From the NCBI GenBank assembly GCA_900539165.1, contig UQAZ01000016.1, forward strand, positions 1-38,559: 38,559 nucleotides of DNA, given 5' to 3'. The position numbers and the translations under genes are program-made. The notes beneath the pieces are model-generated. The model made no database searches. It was not told the DNA's origin and saw only the letters and a list, made by a program, of their open reading frames with translations. Source of the DNA: an uncultured Oscillospiraceae bacterium. GTDB taxonomy: Bacteria; Bacillota; Clostridia; Oscillospirales; Acutalibacteraceae. How positions within the stretch are numbered: position 1 is the stretch's first letter; every line of letters starts with the position of its first letter. Of the stretch, positions 1 through 10,050 are shown piece by piece.

Positions 1-594
1 GTTCGATTCACCGCTTGGCAAATCCTTTACCTCAACCTCAAAACCTGCATTCTTTATAGAAAGTTTACCTTTTTCAAGTTCAATGGTATATGTAAAAATA
101 TGAATCTTATCACCGGACTCAATTTTCGTCTTACTTACTTTGATACTATTTACATAAGTTCCGTTTGAACTGTTTTTATCTTCAACATAATAAATACCGT
201 TTTGTCTACTGATAATACAATGAACTGCTGAAACATATCTATTCTTAATTATAATATTTGATATTTCACTTCTGCCAACAGTAATTGCACCATTATGAGG
301 TAATTCTATTTTTTTTGAAAAATCATCTTTTTGAGGACTGACAAATAAGAACGCAGATTTATCATCAATACGATAAACGCCCTCTCTTGTTTCATTTTTC
401 AACTTGAAATCTAATGGTTTCTTCGATTCTGCTGTTAAACCATATTTTTTATTTTTAATTTTAATCTGAGAACTCTTATACTTTTGTTCATAAATAGTAT
501 CCTTTGAGGAAGAACCTATAGTAATCTCATTCTTTTCATTCAACACTAATTGATGAAAATGATTTTCATATAAAAAGGAAATAATATAATTCAT
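1..594 (-). CDS. Tandem-FHA protein, probable N-terminus of an EssC-type type VII secretion ATPase (partial)
   Basis: The frame is open from an ATG at 594 to the window edge, giving 198 residues and no stop. Residues 1-85 look like a degenerate forkhead-associated (FHA) fold. Residues about 86-160 are a clear FHA domain, with the VGRSE, SAVHCII and KNSSNGTYVN elements that form the phosphothreonine pocket. Two FHA domains at the extreme N-terminus, before any membrane segment, are the known layout of EssC/YukB, the FtsK-like ATPase of Firmicutes type VII secretion. The FtsK domains would lie outside the window, so this assignment is inference. It is the last visible gene of the minus-strand kinase/phosphatase operon, 121 bases after the large surface protein. 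The ribosome site (AGG) is weak. It could instead be a stand-alone FHA protein. Confidence 0.6.
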   Translation of the reverse strand, partial: MNYIISFLYENHFHQLVLNEKNEITIGSSSKDTIYEQKYKSSQIKIKNKKYGLTAESKKPLDFKLKNETREGVYRIDDKSAFLFVSPQKDDFSKKIELPHNGAITVGRSEISNIIIKNRYVSAVHCIISRQNGIYYVEDKNSSNGTYVNSIKVSKTKIESGDKIHIFTYTIELEKGKLSIKNAGFEVEVKDLPSGESN

Positions 595-670
595 AATCAA
601 CCTACTATTATCTCATTAAAATCACAAATATAGACTTTAATATTAAAATCCATATTTATAACTTTAATCC

Positions 671-708
671 TGTGAATAGCGTAGCTATCGCTACGCTATT
701 CACTTTTT
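671..708 (+). terminator. Perfect 14-bp hairpin between surface protein and FHA gene
   Basis: GTGAATAGCGTAGC (672-685) pairs perfectly with 690-703 around a 4-base loop. The T-run (TTTTT) follows the stem only on the plus strand. Both flanking genes run on the minus strand, where no T-run follows, so it may be a weak attenuator, an mRNA-stability hairpin or a mobile repeat rather than a simple terminator. Confidence 0.4.
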
Positions 709-715
709 AATTTAA

Positions 716-3700
716 TTAGTCTTTTGAGCCTCTTGCCTTTTTCTTTATTTCCTCTGTTATTGCTTCATCTTTTCTGCGTTTTCTGATTGCGATAAAGAAT
801 GCTAAACCGCCGCCGACAGCTATAATTGCTGCAATGCTGCAACCGAAAACGATCTTATTTGCAAACCAGCGAACAAAGAAATTGGTTGATACCGTGATTG
901 CTCTGTTAAAATCGATTGAATCAACATCGAAATCCTTTGAGTCTGTATCCGTAACATTACCTGCAAGGTCTTTAATAACAATTCTTACAGGCTCGGAGGT
1001 TGTTGACGAACCGATAGTAAACGAACCTGTGTAATTTGTTAAATCAGACAAAATATCTGTTACATCGGTGCTACCCTTATCGGTTGATCTTATATGATCA
1101 ACTCGAGTGCCGTTGCCGTCATAATAATAGACATCAATTGAATCGATACCGATTGCATCAAATACTTCATAAGAAACCTTTTGCTCATCGGCATTTACAA
1201 TCTTCTTGTCAAGACCCGAAACGCTCTTAATTGTCGGAGCGGTGTGGTCAAGTCTGAATAAAACAGAGCTTTCATCATAGCTGATGTTTTCAGATTTATT
1301 ACCTACGGTATCCTCAGAACCTACATAAACTTTGTAAATACCGTCAATCGGATTGCCGTTATCATCGGTAAATACATTCTTGCTGATAGTGTATTCGTAC
1401 TGATACCAGCCGCTTGAACCAATCTTTGCAAGTTCATTGACTACAGGGCTGATTGTAAGTTCGCCGTCACCGTATTCAACAGGTGAGCCGTCACGGGTTA
1501 CTACTACATCTAAGTTACCCTCAACAAGTCTGTCAGGATTGTACTCTGTAATAACAATATCGTTATCAATCGACTGAACATACTTATCGTTCAAATCATT
1601 TGACAAATATGTACCGAGAGAATATACAGAACCGAATCTGTTTACGGTAAATGTAACCTCATCTGATGAAGTGTTTTCAGCCTTATCGGTGATTTGGACG
1701 CTCAAAGTATAGATACCGTCGTTCTCCTGAATCTTCTTAAAGGTATCCTCGGTTGCCGCAAACGAACCGCCCTTATCATTAGTTGAAACATTAATATAAT
1801 CGCTTGTTACATCCTTATCGATTTCATCCTTGCGTGTTCTGAGCAAGGTAACCTTAACATCCTTAAAGTTGATATCAGAGAAATCAATCTTAGGAAGCAC
1901 GGAATCCTTATACGAATTTCCGTTTTCAACGCCGCCGATAACAGGCTTGTCTATAGTTGTATCTACGACAAAGTCTTTAGGTGCAACAGAAGAACCGTAA
2001 TTTGCTTCATTAGACTTATTTCCTGCCATATCATCCATTGAAATGTCAAAGGTATAATCGGCATCTGTATCATATTTGATTGTAGCAACATGAGTATCGC
2101 CGCTGTTTAACCAAGAAGCATCCGGGAACTTAACGGCATTACCGTCAAGGCTGGCTGTTCCCGTAATCGTTACTCTGTTTACATCAAAGTTATGCTCAAC
2201 AATTGTGATTGTTGCTGTACGGCTTGCTTTGAAGTATTTGCCGTTCTGCGCTTCGTTGTTGTCGTATGAAACGCTGATTGTAGGATTCATTTTATCAAGA
2301 GTAAATTCATACGGCGCAACCGAATCTTTTGTATCTACACTTGCTTTATTTGTAGCTCTGTCGGTATAGGCTACTTTGAACGAATACACGCCGTCATTAC
2401 TATAAGTAATTTTATAAGTATATTCATTGCCGTCACCGTTGCCGTTTTTATCGTTCTTTGTCTGACCTTTATCGACAATTTTCGGTGCGTCGCCCTCTGC
2501 ATTTTTAAGCGTAAACTTAACTTGATCTGTGTTGAAATTACGCTCTTTTACAACAATGGTAGCAGTACGATTGGCGGAGAAATAATTTCCATCGCCTGAT
2601 TTCGTATCGCTTGAGTTATTGTCGTAGGTTACAGTAATTTCCGGAGCGGTTTTATCTATGCCGAATACATAGTAATCATAGCTCTTGTTTCCGGCACGGT
2701 CGGTAAGCTCAACCAGCAAGACCATGTCGTTATAGTTACCGCTTACGGCAATTGTGTTTGTAATTTCAGTTACAAGATTGTTGTCGGAATCCTTTTTGTT
2801 GGAATTTGTTATTTTCCAGCCTTCATTGCTTCCGTCAAATGCACCTGTATTATCAATTTTTATGGTCTTTTTGGTTTTTTCATTGCCTTCGATAATAGTA
2901 TAGGAAACTTCACGAATTCCCGAATAACTGTCCGTAACCTTTACTCCGAATGAAATATCCTTATTGTAAAGCGGAACATTACCCGTTGAGACATTGGTTT
3001 CATAATCCATAACCTTATCAGCCTGCGCCGAGCCGTCATATTTATATGTTGAGGAGTTATTTTGCGTGCCCTGCGCCACTTCAACAGAAGTAAATTCTAT
3101 TGTTGAAGTATCGGTATGCTTTGAGGTTGTTTCAACTATTGAACCATCGGGGTGAGCATAGCCCTCAGAATTAACGTCGTTATCAAGAATGAATCTACAG
3201 CTCTGTGGTGAGTTCTCGACTTTATCTGTTGCATATGCATAAATCTGCCCTTTGAAATCTTGAGGAATAGTAAATGTTATTTCGTCAGTTGTTTCAATTG
3301 CGACGGCATCTGAAGCTTTGTTATTTGCCGATGCTTTTATTTTACTGTTGTTAGACGGCACGATATAAATTGTACCGTTTACATCTTTAAGATAAACAGT
3401 TATTGATTTAAGACCTGACGCAACAGTTTCGTTTTCATTTTTCTTATCTTCAGCGCTTACTTTTACTGATACAGTATTTTTGAAATAAAAGCCATAATCC
3501 TCGATTGAAACAGCTTCATAAATATCTGTAAAAGTATCACCATCTTTGTAGTAGCCCTTATCAGCTTTATCAAATTCAAAGGCTGTAATTTGAGGTGCAG
3601 TTTGGTCAAACATATAAATAACACTATATTCGTCAATGTTATTTTCTGTTTTAACATTTACGTTTCCTGCTTTATCAATAACTGTAACAACATAATTCAA

Positions 3701-6244
3701 CTTACCGTTATCCCATTTATCATCAGGAATAACTGTTGCTTTATTATCTGTTACATCAATTATTGATTTATTACTCACATCTGTTTTTAATTTTATGCTT
3801 TCGGTTAACGTATTCTCAATTTTCTGATAATCGTGATTTGCAACCTCAACTCCATTCACTTCAATTTTTGCCACTGCTATACCTGAATTATTTGTTCCGG
3901 CTTTATCGCTTATAGCAAAATCAACCTCGTAATCTGATTTATATACGTTTTCAATCGGAGTAGCAGATGGATTGATACTATCAATAGTCGGAGCAGTATT
4001 TTCAATCATAAAATTGAAATCTGAAGCATTTTCAGAAAGCGCGCCCATATCCGAATTACCTGTAGTAACAGAAATCGTACTAGTATTTCCTGCCTCATCA
4101 GCAAGAATTACCTCTGCTGTTCCTTTGAAATCATCAGGGAGATCATCCTCCTTAACAACAAATGTCGGAAGTGACGATGCTGTTGAATTTCCTATTTCTT
4201 TTGCCTCGAATGTATATGTATTATTCTTTGTATCTTTAAAAATAAAGTTTGCAGAAACAATGCCCGATACATTACTACCATCAGCAGGATTATCAATTGC
4301 AGGAACGGTTATAACTAACTGTTTGTTAAAATATCTGCCAAATGTAAGTTTGTTAGCTATTCTTGCAAAAAACCCGTCATTTTTCTGTTTAAATAAAATT
4401 GTGCCATTAAGTTCAGGTGCATTATTATCATAATTTACTGCGGCATATGTCTTTACTTCAGAAATTTTATTAGCACTGTCAATAACAAAATATCTATGTT
4501 CTTTACAATCATTAACTAAAAATGTATTATCTGTTTGCCATGCAGAATTCTTATCAGGGATGCCAGCAGGAAAATCAATATAACCAACAATATCAAAATT
4601 ATTACCTTCACTGTTCTTAGATTCAGCATCTATACTTACAGTTACTGTGTTATTTGTCCATTTTGTTGAGTCGTTTATTTCAGGAGATATTTTATTAATG
4701 GTAGGATTAGAATCATTATAATTCAATGCTTGGATTTTATATGCTTCTGAAATATTTGCGCCTGTTCCATCCAATGCATAGAAATAATGCACTTTACAGT
4801 CTTCAATTGTGAAATGATTTTTTGTTTGCCACTTAAGTTCTTTAATAGCTTTTTTTATTTCATCACCGTTTGAAACAGAATATTCTGTATCACTAACAGC
4901 ATATTTCATTCCTTCTGCTGATAAATTATCTGTTGCAACAACTGTAAATTCAATTGGTTGGTTTGTAGGATCTTCAGTTGATTTTATTGCATTTGAAATT
5001 ACAGGAGCTTCGTCATCTCCCATAAGTGAAACTTTTTTTGCAATACTGACATTTCCTGCTCTGTCTTTTGCATAGAAATAATTTGTACTACCGGAAGCGA
5101 CTTCAAATTCATTTGCATTGCTTGTATTGTCTATGTCCTTCCAAGTGGTTAATGAATTTATATCGTCATCGCTTGTTAATAAAACATCTGATATTGCATA
5201 CTGATAAACACCTGAATTATCGTCAGAAGAAGATAAAACCACCTTGTATGATGCGATGCTCGACGTATGCTCTCTTGAATAATCAATTTTGTTCCATGAA
5301 ATACCTAATACTGTATAATACAATTCTGCACTATCAATAACAGGCTTAACAACATCATGTTTATCAGCTGTTTTCGTAGTTGAAATTTCATTTCCAGCCG
5401 CATCTCTTACCCAGAATGTATGAGTTATAGAGTCGTTAACAACAAAAGTTTTAGAGTCTGTCCATTCTCCGTCATCCATTTTATATGGTTTTTTGTGTAA
5501 ACCTGACTGTCTGTCTTCAGCTTCAACAACTAATTCAACATTTTTATTAGTCCATGAATCAGGATTAATTTGTACTGAAATTGTCGGTTGGGCCTTATCA
5601 ATAAATGAAACTGTAACTTCTTGTCCTTCACTAATATTGCCTACGGCATCCTTCGCATAAAAAGAATATGTACCATTTTCTGTAACAGTAAAAGTATTTG
5701 AAGTCGTCCAATTTGTTTTGTCGTTGCTGTATGCAACAACACCAGTTTCCGTATCGGTAGCGTTAACAATTAAGGTTATATCCTCTTTAGTCCAAGATGT
5801 TGGATTACCTGATATACCATCATCTGCAATCTCAGGTGCTGTTTTATCTACATCAACTGTTGGTTCGTTTGATGGAACAGATGTGGTATCATCACATTGA
5901 ATTGCAATCCAACCAGATGTGCTTTTCAGCCAATCGGAGTTGAATGTAATTGTGTTGTCCGAAGTAGTAATAGCACTTTCGTCAACCGAATTTTCACTAA
6001 TCCCATCAATATATATTGTCGGTGTAGTCATATCTCCGCCTGTATATTTTACGGTATTTCCGTCAACTTCAAGTGAATCAACGCCGTAAAAATATACTTT
6101 TTTGCCGTCAACTTCAACGGCAAAACAATCTCCTGTAGCCGCGAATACGGATGTGAACACTCCGATAGGTATTGTCGTCAGGACGAGGACAAACGCCAAT
6201 AGGAGTGCCAGGAATTTTTTTGTATGTTTCTTTTTACTAATCAT
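716..6244 (-). CDS. Giant Ig-like repeat surface protein with C-terminal membrane anchor
   Basis: This 1842-residue protein starts with a signal peptide (KKKHTKKF, then a hydrophobic run ending FAATG at about residue 38). Most of the rest is a chain of roughly 85-110-residue beta-rich modules, each opening with a DKTAPEI-like element and closing with an A-x-D-x-AGN-x-S element, as in bacterial Ig-like/OmpL47-type extracellular repeats. A single membrane helix near residues 1795-1820 (CSIAAIIAVGGGLAFFI) is followed by a basic cytoplasmic tail rich in K and R. There is no LPXTG motif, so it is held by the membrane. A GGAGG site lies 9 bases before the ATG. It is probably a stalk or adhesin; no catalytic domain is visible. 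Lying in a kinase operon beside an EssC-like gene, it may be a partner or substrate of that system, but nothing shows this directly. Confidence 0.8.
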   Translation of the reverse strand: MISKKKHTKKFLALLLAFVLVLTTIPIGVFTSVFAATGDCFAVEVDGKKVYFYGVDSLEVDGNTVKYTGGDMTTPTIYIDGISENSVDESAITTSDNTITFNSDWLKSTSGWIAIQCDDTTSVPSNEPTVDVDKTAPEIADDGISGNPTSWTKEDITLIVNATDTETGVVAYSNDKTNWTTSNTFTVTENGTYSFYAKDAVGNISEGQEVTVSFIDKAQPTISVQINPDSWTNKNVELVVEAEDRQSGLHKKPYKMDDGEWTDSKTFVVNDSITHTFWVRDAAGNEISTTKTADKHDVVKPVIDSAELYYTVLGISWNKIDYSREHTSSIASYKVVLSSSDDNSGVYQYAISDVLLTSDDDINSLTTWKDIDNTSNANEFEVASGSTNYFYAKDRAGNVSIAKKVSLMGDDEAPVISNAIKSTEDPTNQPIEFTVVATDNLSAEGMKYAVSDTEYSVSNGDEIKKAIKELKWQTKNHFTIEDCKVHYFYALDGTGANISEAYKIQALNYNDSNPTINKISPEINDSTKWTNNTVTVSIDAESKNSEGNNFDIVGYIDFPAGIPDKNSAWQTDNTFLVNDCKEHRYFVIDSANKISEVKTYAAVNYDNNAPELNGTILFKQKNDGFFARIANKLTFGRYFNKQLVITVPAIDNPADGSNVSGIVSANFIFKDTKNNTYTFEAKEIGNSTASSLPTFVVKEDDLPDDFKGTAEVILADEAGNTSTISVTTGNSDMGALSENASDFNFMIENTAPTIDSINPSATPIENVYKSDYEVDFAISDKAGTNNSGIAVAKIEVNGVEVANHDYQKIENTLTESIKLKTDVSNKSIIDVTDNKATVIPDDKWDNGKLNYVVTVIDKAGNVNVKTENNIDEYSVIYMFDQTAPQITAFEFDKADKGYYKDGDTFTDIYEAVSIEDYGFYFKNTVSVKVSAEDKKNENETVASGLKSITVYLKDVNGTIYIVPSNNSKIKASANNKASDAVAIETTDEITFTIPQDFKGQIYAYATDKVENSPQSCRFILDNDVNSEGYAHPDGSIVETTSKHTDTSTIEFTSVEVAQGTQNNSSTYKYDGSAQADKVMDYETNVSTGNVPLYNKDISFGVKVTDSYSGIREVSYTIIEGNEKTKKTIKIDNTGAFDGSNEGWKITNSNKKDSDNNLVTEITNTIAVSGNYNDMVLLVELTDRAGNKSYDYYVFGIDKTAPEITVTYDNNSSDTKSGDGNYFSANRTATIVVKERNFNTDQVKFTLKNAEGDAPKIVDKGQTKNDKNGNGDGNEYTYKITYSNDGVYSFKVAYTDRATNKASVDTKDSVAPYEFTLDKMNPTISVSYDNNEAQNGKYFKASRTATITIVEHNFDVNRVTITGTASLDGNAVKFPDASWLNSGDTHVATIKYDTDADYTFDISMDDMAGNKSNEANYGSSVAPKDFVVDTTIDKPVIGGVENGNSYKDSVLPKIDFSDINFKDVKVTLLRTRKDEIDKDVTSDYINVSTNDKGGSFAATEDTFKKIQENDGIYTLSVQITDKAENTSSDEVTFTVNRFGSVYSLGTYLSNDLNDKYVQSIDNDIVITEYNPDRLVEGNLDVVVTRDGSPVEYGDGELTISPVVNELAKIGSSGWYQYEYTISKNVFTDDNGNPIDGIYKVYVGSEDTVGNKSENISYDESSVLFRLDHTAPTIKSVSGLDKKIVNADEQKVSYEVFDAIGIDSIDVYYYDGNGTRVDHIRSTDKGSTDVTDILSDLTNYTGSFTIGSSTTSEPVRIVIKDLAGNVTDTDSKDFDVDSIDFNRAITVSTNFFVRWFANKIVFGCSIAAIIAVGGGLAFFIAIRKRRKDEAITEEIKKKARGSKD

Positions 6245-6269
6245 TTTCTTAACTCCTCCCTAAAAACGA

Positions 6270-6773
6270 TTAAATAGTTTCATTTGTATGAATTAAAACG
6301 ATATTTTGAATAATCCTAAAATCGTTTAAATCATTCGACACATTTATTTGCGAATTATCATTATTTGTCAGCACCGTTGTTTCTTCACTGAGAACGGTTG
6401 TTGCGTTATCATCTGACAATACTGTTTCACTTTCATTAAGCAATTCTGTTTGATTATCATTTGATAACTTTTCGGTGCTATTAAGAAGTTCTGTGCCTTC
6501 TTCGGCTGTTGTAGTGTTCACCTTAACCGTTTTTTTCTTTTCAATCTTATCGGTTAATGTGCCACGCTCTTTTGCCGCAGGCGACGGTCTGTGAGACTTA
6601 TCGCCTGTTTTAACATTCTTATCTCGCATTTGAGCGATAGATTTCTTTGCGGTTCTGCCGCTCAATTCTCCGATTATTTGAGGAATGTTAAACCTGACAA
6701 ACGAATATATCGCGACAAGCAAAGAAACGCCGGCAATAATAAAGAAAATAATTGATACAATATTTATAGTCAT
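6270..6773 (-). CDS. Small membrane protein with repeated T-x-x-L phospho-acceptor-like tail
   Basis: The 167-residue protein has one N-terminal membrane helix (residues 5-26), a basic juxtamembrane stretch and a low-complexity acidic tail. Residues 94-136 contain a series of related motifs: TELLN, TELLN, ETVLS, TTVLS, ETTVL. The same T-x-x-L pattern occurs in the zinc-ribbon protein and the FHA protein of this operon. It also resembles the ETTSVF phosphorylation site of the mycobacterial FHA protein GarA. The last 16 residues (FRIIQNIVLIHTNETI) look like a separate conserved hydrophobic element. The ATG lies two bases past the kinase stop codon, so translation is coupled. I infer that it is a membrane-tethered kinase substrate that recruits FHA proteins. 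I do not recognise a named family. Confidence 0.7.
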   Translation of the reverse strand: MTINIVSIIFFIIAGVSLLVAIYSFVRFNIPQIIGELSGRTAKKSIAQMRDKNVKTGDKSHRPSPAAKERGTLTDKIEKKKTVKVNTTTAEEGTELLNSTEKLSNDNQTELLNESETVLSDDNATTVLSEETTVLTNNDNSQINVSNDLNDFRIIQNIVLIHTNETI

Positions 6774-6775
6774 TA

Positions 6776-8557
6776 TTACTGCCCCCTTCCCGCTGCATTG
6801 GCAGCGTTATCATAAACACGCTCCAACGCTCTTACATACTTGCCGTTTGTAGGATTCAAATTAGTAATAATACTGTTTTGCAGTTGCTTATTGACCTCTG
6901 CCGAAACGGTTATACTGCTTGCATTATCATAAATCGTGCTATATACATTTTGCACCTCTTCAATATCAATACCCGTGCCGGCAAAGTACTGTGCATTGGT
7001 ATTAAGCAAGTTAGCAAATTGATTATAAAGAGTGAGCTTTACAAAAGATTCGTTTCTGTCAAAATCAAAACCTTTTGACAAATTATCTCCGTCAACACAA
7101 TATGCAATGCTTTCAATCAGCTTTTCGTAGTCATCCTTTGTGGATTCATTACCTGTTTTTTCAGCATTCGCATAGTCATTATAAAACTGACAAACATTGT
7201 TAAAGCTGTTTGCTATGTTGTAATAATTTGATGTTTCGCCTATTTCAAGAACATATTTGAAATAGGTTTGAGCGCTTAATGCCGACGACAACTCGCTGTT
7301 ATCCTTTGACAAATTAAATATTGCATAACCTGTATCAAAGGCTAATTTGTCAAAGCCCGGTTTCTGCTTAAGCTGTTCCAAATTATCGCTGAAATACTTT
7401 GTGTATCTGTTTATGTCATATGTACCTGATTTGGTATTATTATCCTTATCGGTTTCGTTAAACGAATAGGTAAGCAATTTTCCGGCATCGGTAGATTTTT
7501 CAATATATTTTTCGTAAGCCTCAATTCGTGTACCGTCGATTTCAATAGCCTTAAAGCACGCTTCCGCTATTGAATTTTCATCAACCGCCAAATCAATATA
7601 GCCGCTGTCCGTAACATATTTATCATAAGTATTGGTATCATTATTATGCTTAACAACCATACCAAGAACACCGGCAAACGCCATAATAACCGCAAGTGCA
7701 AGAGAAATAACAAATGTCATCAGCTTTCTCTTTTGCTGTTTTTTATACTCAATACCGAGAAGTTCAACATGCTCAAGGTCATACATAAGCTCGTTACAGT
7801 TTTGATAACGATCCTCCGGCGCCATTTGAACACATTTGTCAATGATTATTTCAAGGCCGTCCATAAGTGACGGATTCCACTGCTTAATAGGAACATAATC
7901 ATTTTTTCTTGGGTCAACGCCTGTTACAAGGTGGTGCATTGTCATACCCAATGCGTAAATATCCGACCTTGCGTCTGTTTGACGGGAGCCGAACTGCTCG
8001 GGCGGCGCATAACCTTTTGTACCGAGAACGGTTGTATCGGCGAGATTTTGTTCTTTATATTCTCTTGAAATACCGAAATCTATAATTTTAAGGTTTCCTT
8101 CGGGCTTAAGCATAATATTCGCAGGCTTCATATCCCTATAAATGATAGGAGGTTTTTGCGAATGTAAATAGCCTAAAGTGTCGCAAATTTGCTTTGCCCA
8201 ATCAATAACCACATCCTGTGGTTGTGCACCGTATTCATCAAGGATTTTATCAAGCGACTCTCCCTCAACATAGTCCATTACTATGTAGATTTGAGGGTCG
8301 TCCTCTTTATCAATAATATCAACAATTCTCGGGATAGCCGGATGGTCAAGCCTTTTCATAAGCTCTGTATCGTCCGGAACTTTATTCAATACAACCTCGT
8401 TATTTTTGCCGATACCTTTTCTTTGAATTACTTTAACAGCCCACTGCTTATTTAGTCGCAAATCCATAGCAAGATAAACAACTGACATACCGCCCTTGCC
8501 TATCTGCTTAAGGATTTCATACTTACCGTCAATGACTGTTCCTCTTTCTATAGCCAA
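6776..8557 (-). CDS. Eukaryotic-like Ser/Thr protein kinase with extracellular domain
   Basis: The 593-residue transmembrane kinase has a Hanks-type catalytic domain at residues about 10-265: glycine loop IGKGGMSVVY, Lys42 in AVKVI, catalytic loop YRDMKPAN (Asp142, Asn147), DFG at 160-162 and APPEQFG at 184-190. All key residues are present, so it should be active. The activation loop reads ADTTVLGT, the same TTVL seen in the putative substrates. A basic stretch and membrane helix at 279-302 lead to an extracellular part of about 290 residues, helical and perhaps TPR-like. There are no PASTA repeats, which sets it apart from PrkC/PknB. The start is TTG, with AAGGTGGTG just upstream; no better ATG exists. 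It is the likely partner of the PP2C gene 12 bases upstream. Confidence 0.93.
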   Translation of the reverse strand: MAIERGTVIDGKYEILKQIGKGGMSVVYLAMDLRLNKQWAVKVIQRKGIGKNNEVVLNKVPDDTELMKRLDHPAIPRIVDIIDKEDDPQIYIVMDYVEGESLDKILDEYGAQPQDVVIDWAKQICDTLGYLHSQKPPIIYRDMKPANIMLKPEGNLKIIDFGISREYKEQNLADTTVLGTKGYAPPEQFGSRQTDARSDIYALGMTMHHLVTGVDPRKNDYVPIKQWNPSLMDGLEIIIDKCVQMAPEDRYQNCNELMYDLEHVELLGIEYKKQQKRKLMTFVISLALAVIMAFAGVLGMVVKHNNDTNTYDKYVTDSGYIDLAVDENSIAEACFKAIEIDGTRIEAYEKYIEKSTDAGKLLTYSFNETDKDNNTKSGTYDINRYTKYFSDNLEQLKQKPGFDKLAFDTGYAIFNLSKDNSELSSALSAQTYFKYVLEIGETSNYYNIANSFNNVCQFYNDYANAEKTGNESTKDDYEKLIESIAYCVDGDNLSKGFDFDRNESFVKLTLYNQFANLLNTNAQYFAGTGIDIEEVQNVYSTIYDNASSITVSAEVNKQLQNSIITNLNPTNGKYVRALERVYDNAANAAGRGQ

Positions 8558-8569
8558 AACCGCACCACC

Positions 8570-9340
8570 TTACTCATAGCATTTCAAAAGAGCAACCGTG
8601 ATGTTGTCTTTTTCGTTTCTGCTTTTCACCAAATCAATCAAATATCTGCTGTTCTGCTCCATTGTGTTTACATCTGTCAGATTAGCAGGATTGAAGCTTT
8701 CATATATTTCTTCATTAGTTAATACGTGCCTGAAACCGTCGGAACAAAACATATAGACCGAATTCTTTTTTATTTTACCTATAATAATATCGGGTTCGAC
8801 ATTTCTTGACGCACCTACGCATTGAAGAAGCATATTTCTTTTCGGATGCGTTTTTGCTTCCTCGGCAGTCATTCTGCCTGCTTTGATTTCTCTATGGATA
8901 AATGTTTGGTCCTCGGTCAACTGCTCAACGCTGTCTGCAATAGAGTAGGCTCTTGAATCCCCAACATGAATAATCAAATATTTTGAGTCGATAACAAGCA
9001 TAGCCGTTAAGGTCGTACCTAATGATACGCCTAATTTGTTTCCGTACTGACCGATTATGTAGTTTTGCTCTTTGGCAAGTTTTTCTAAGTCAGAGGAGAG
9101 CTGCTTCCAAGACAATTTATTTATCTGCCCCGGTAATTCATTTTCAAACCAATTTGAAAATGAATTAATTACAGTAGCACTTGCAAGCTCGCCTTTATCA
9201 AGACCACCCATTCCGTCGCAAAGAACAACCATTGCAACCTGACCGTACTTTTTAGTCTCGGCAATTTTCACGCATACGCTGTCCTGATTTGATTTTTTGC
9301 TTATACCTACATCGGTAATTGCTGTGCCGATAAAATTCAT
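8570..9340 (-). CDS. PP2C-family Ser/Thr protein phosphatase
   Basis: This 256-residue cytoplasmic enzyme has the full set of PPM/PP2C metal-binding motifs: KSNQDS (Asp20), LCDGMGG (Asp42, Gly43), GTTLTAM, HVGDSRAYSI, LTEDQ, CSDGF (Asp201) and EKDNITV (Asp245, Asn246). It should be a Mn/Mg-dependent phosphatase that removes phosphate from Ser/Thr residues placed by the two kinases in the operon. The length is normal for the bacterial PrpC/Stp type. GGAGC lies 6 bases before the ATG. The gene sits 9 bases after the zinc-ribbon gene and 12 before the kinase, typical of a kinase-phosphatase pair. Confidence 0.95.
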   Translation of the reverse strand: MNFIGTAITDVGISKKSNQDSVCVKIAETKKYGQVAMVVLCDGMGGLDKGELASATVINSFSNWFENELPGQINKLSWKQLSSDLEKLAKEQNYIIGQYGNKLGVSLGTTLTAMLVIDSKYLIIHVGDSRAYSIADSVEQLTEDQTFIHREIKAGRMTAEEAKTHPKRNMLLQCVGASRNVEPDIIIGKIKKNSVYMFCSDGFRHVLTNEEIYESFNPANLTDVNTMEQNSRYLIDLVKSRNEKDNITVALLKCYE

Positions 9341-9349
9341 AAATAGCTC

Positions 9350-10009
9350 CTATATTTGTTCGTTCGGAAATTGACCGCTTGATTTATATACCTTATATAA
9401 ATCAGTTATCTTTTTCATTTTAACAGTTGACAAAATACCAAGTATCAAAGCAACAATACCGCTAGGAGTTCCACCTAAAGCAACAGTAATAATTGTAAAT
9501 GTTCCACTGTAACAGGTAACGATTAACGGAAAGGCCCAATTCTTATTTTTCAGCAGTAAAAAAGAAAATACTCCGTAAAATATTAAATCAATAACGCCGA
9601 CATAATTTCCTGCAAATATATTAACCAAACTTAATACTGCTGTAACAATCGCTATAATGCCTAACCACTTTACTTGACCTTTGGTTTTATTTGAGGCGAA
9701 TCTGTCAAAAAATTGTTCAAAGGTAAATTGAGTATTCGGATAACCGTTTTGCATAGGATTAGGATATGCCTGAACAGGAGACTGTTGCTGAACAGGAGGT
9801 TGTGCATACATATTTTGATACGGATTGTTGTCATTCAAAACTGTAGTTTCTTCGTCAATGCTGTTATCATTAAGTACAGACGTTTCCTCTGTATCATCAA
9901 AATCTATCGGTGCTTTCATCGTATCTGCTTGCTCGGCATTACCACCGCAAATAAAGCAAAATTCCGCATCATCGGGCAGCTTTGTTCCACATATTTTACA
10001 TAACTTCAT
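9350..10009 (-). CDS. Zinc-ribbon membrane protein with ETSVL/ETTVL motifs
   Basis: The start was set at 10009, where GGAGG lies 6 bases before ATG, giving 219 residues. An N-terminal zinc ribbon (Cys4, Cys7, Cys18, Cys21; KLCKICG...FCFICGG) is followed by two close copies of an acidic motif, EETSVLNDN and EETTVLNDN, at residues 41-60. A Pro/Gln/Tyr-rich linker and three or four membrane helices (residues about 105-205) follow. The motif copies match those of the 167-residue membrane protein and recall the GarA/OdhI phosphorylation site. I infer that the cytoplasmic N-terminus is phosphorylated by the operon kinases and bound by FHA domains. The specific family is not recognised; zinc-ribbon plus helices is a common layout in Clostridia. 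Confidence 0.75.
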   Translation of the reverse strand: MKLCKICGTKLPDDAEFCFICGGNAEQADTMKAPIDFDDTEETSVLNDNSIDEETTVLNDNNPYQNMYAQPPVQQQSPVQAYPNPMQNGYPNTQFTFEQFFDRFASNKTKGQVKWLGIIAIVTAVLSLVNIFAGNYVGVIDLIFYGVFSFLLLKNKNWAFPLIVTCYSGTFTIITVALGGTPSGIVALILGILSTVKMKKITDLYKVYKSSGQFPNEQI

Positions 10010-10050
10010 CGTTTTCCTCCACATATTTTTATTATTTTTCTATTTATCAA

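Noticed and set aside
3972..4433. 153-residue plus-strand frame opposite the Ig-like protein
   Set aside because: It lies wholly antisense to a well-supported gene, has no ribosome site and no recognisable domain.
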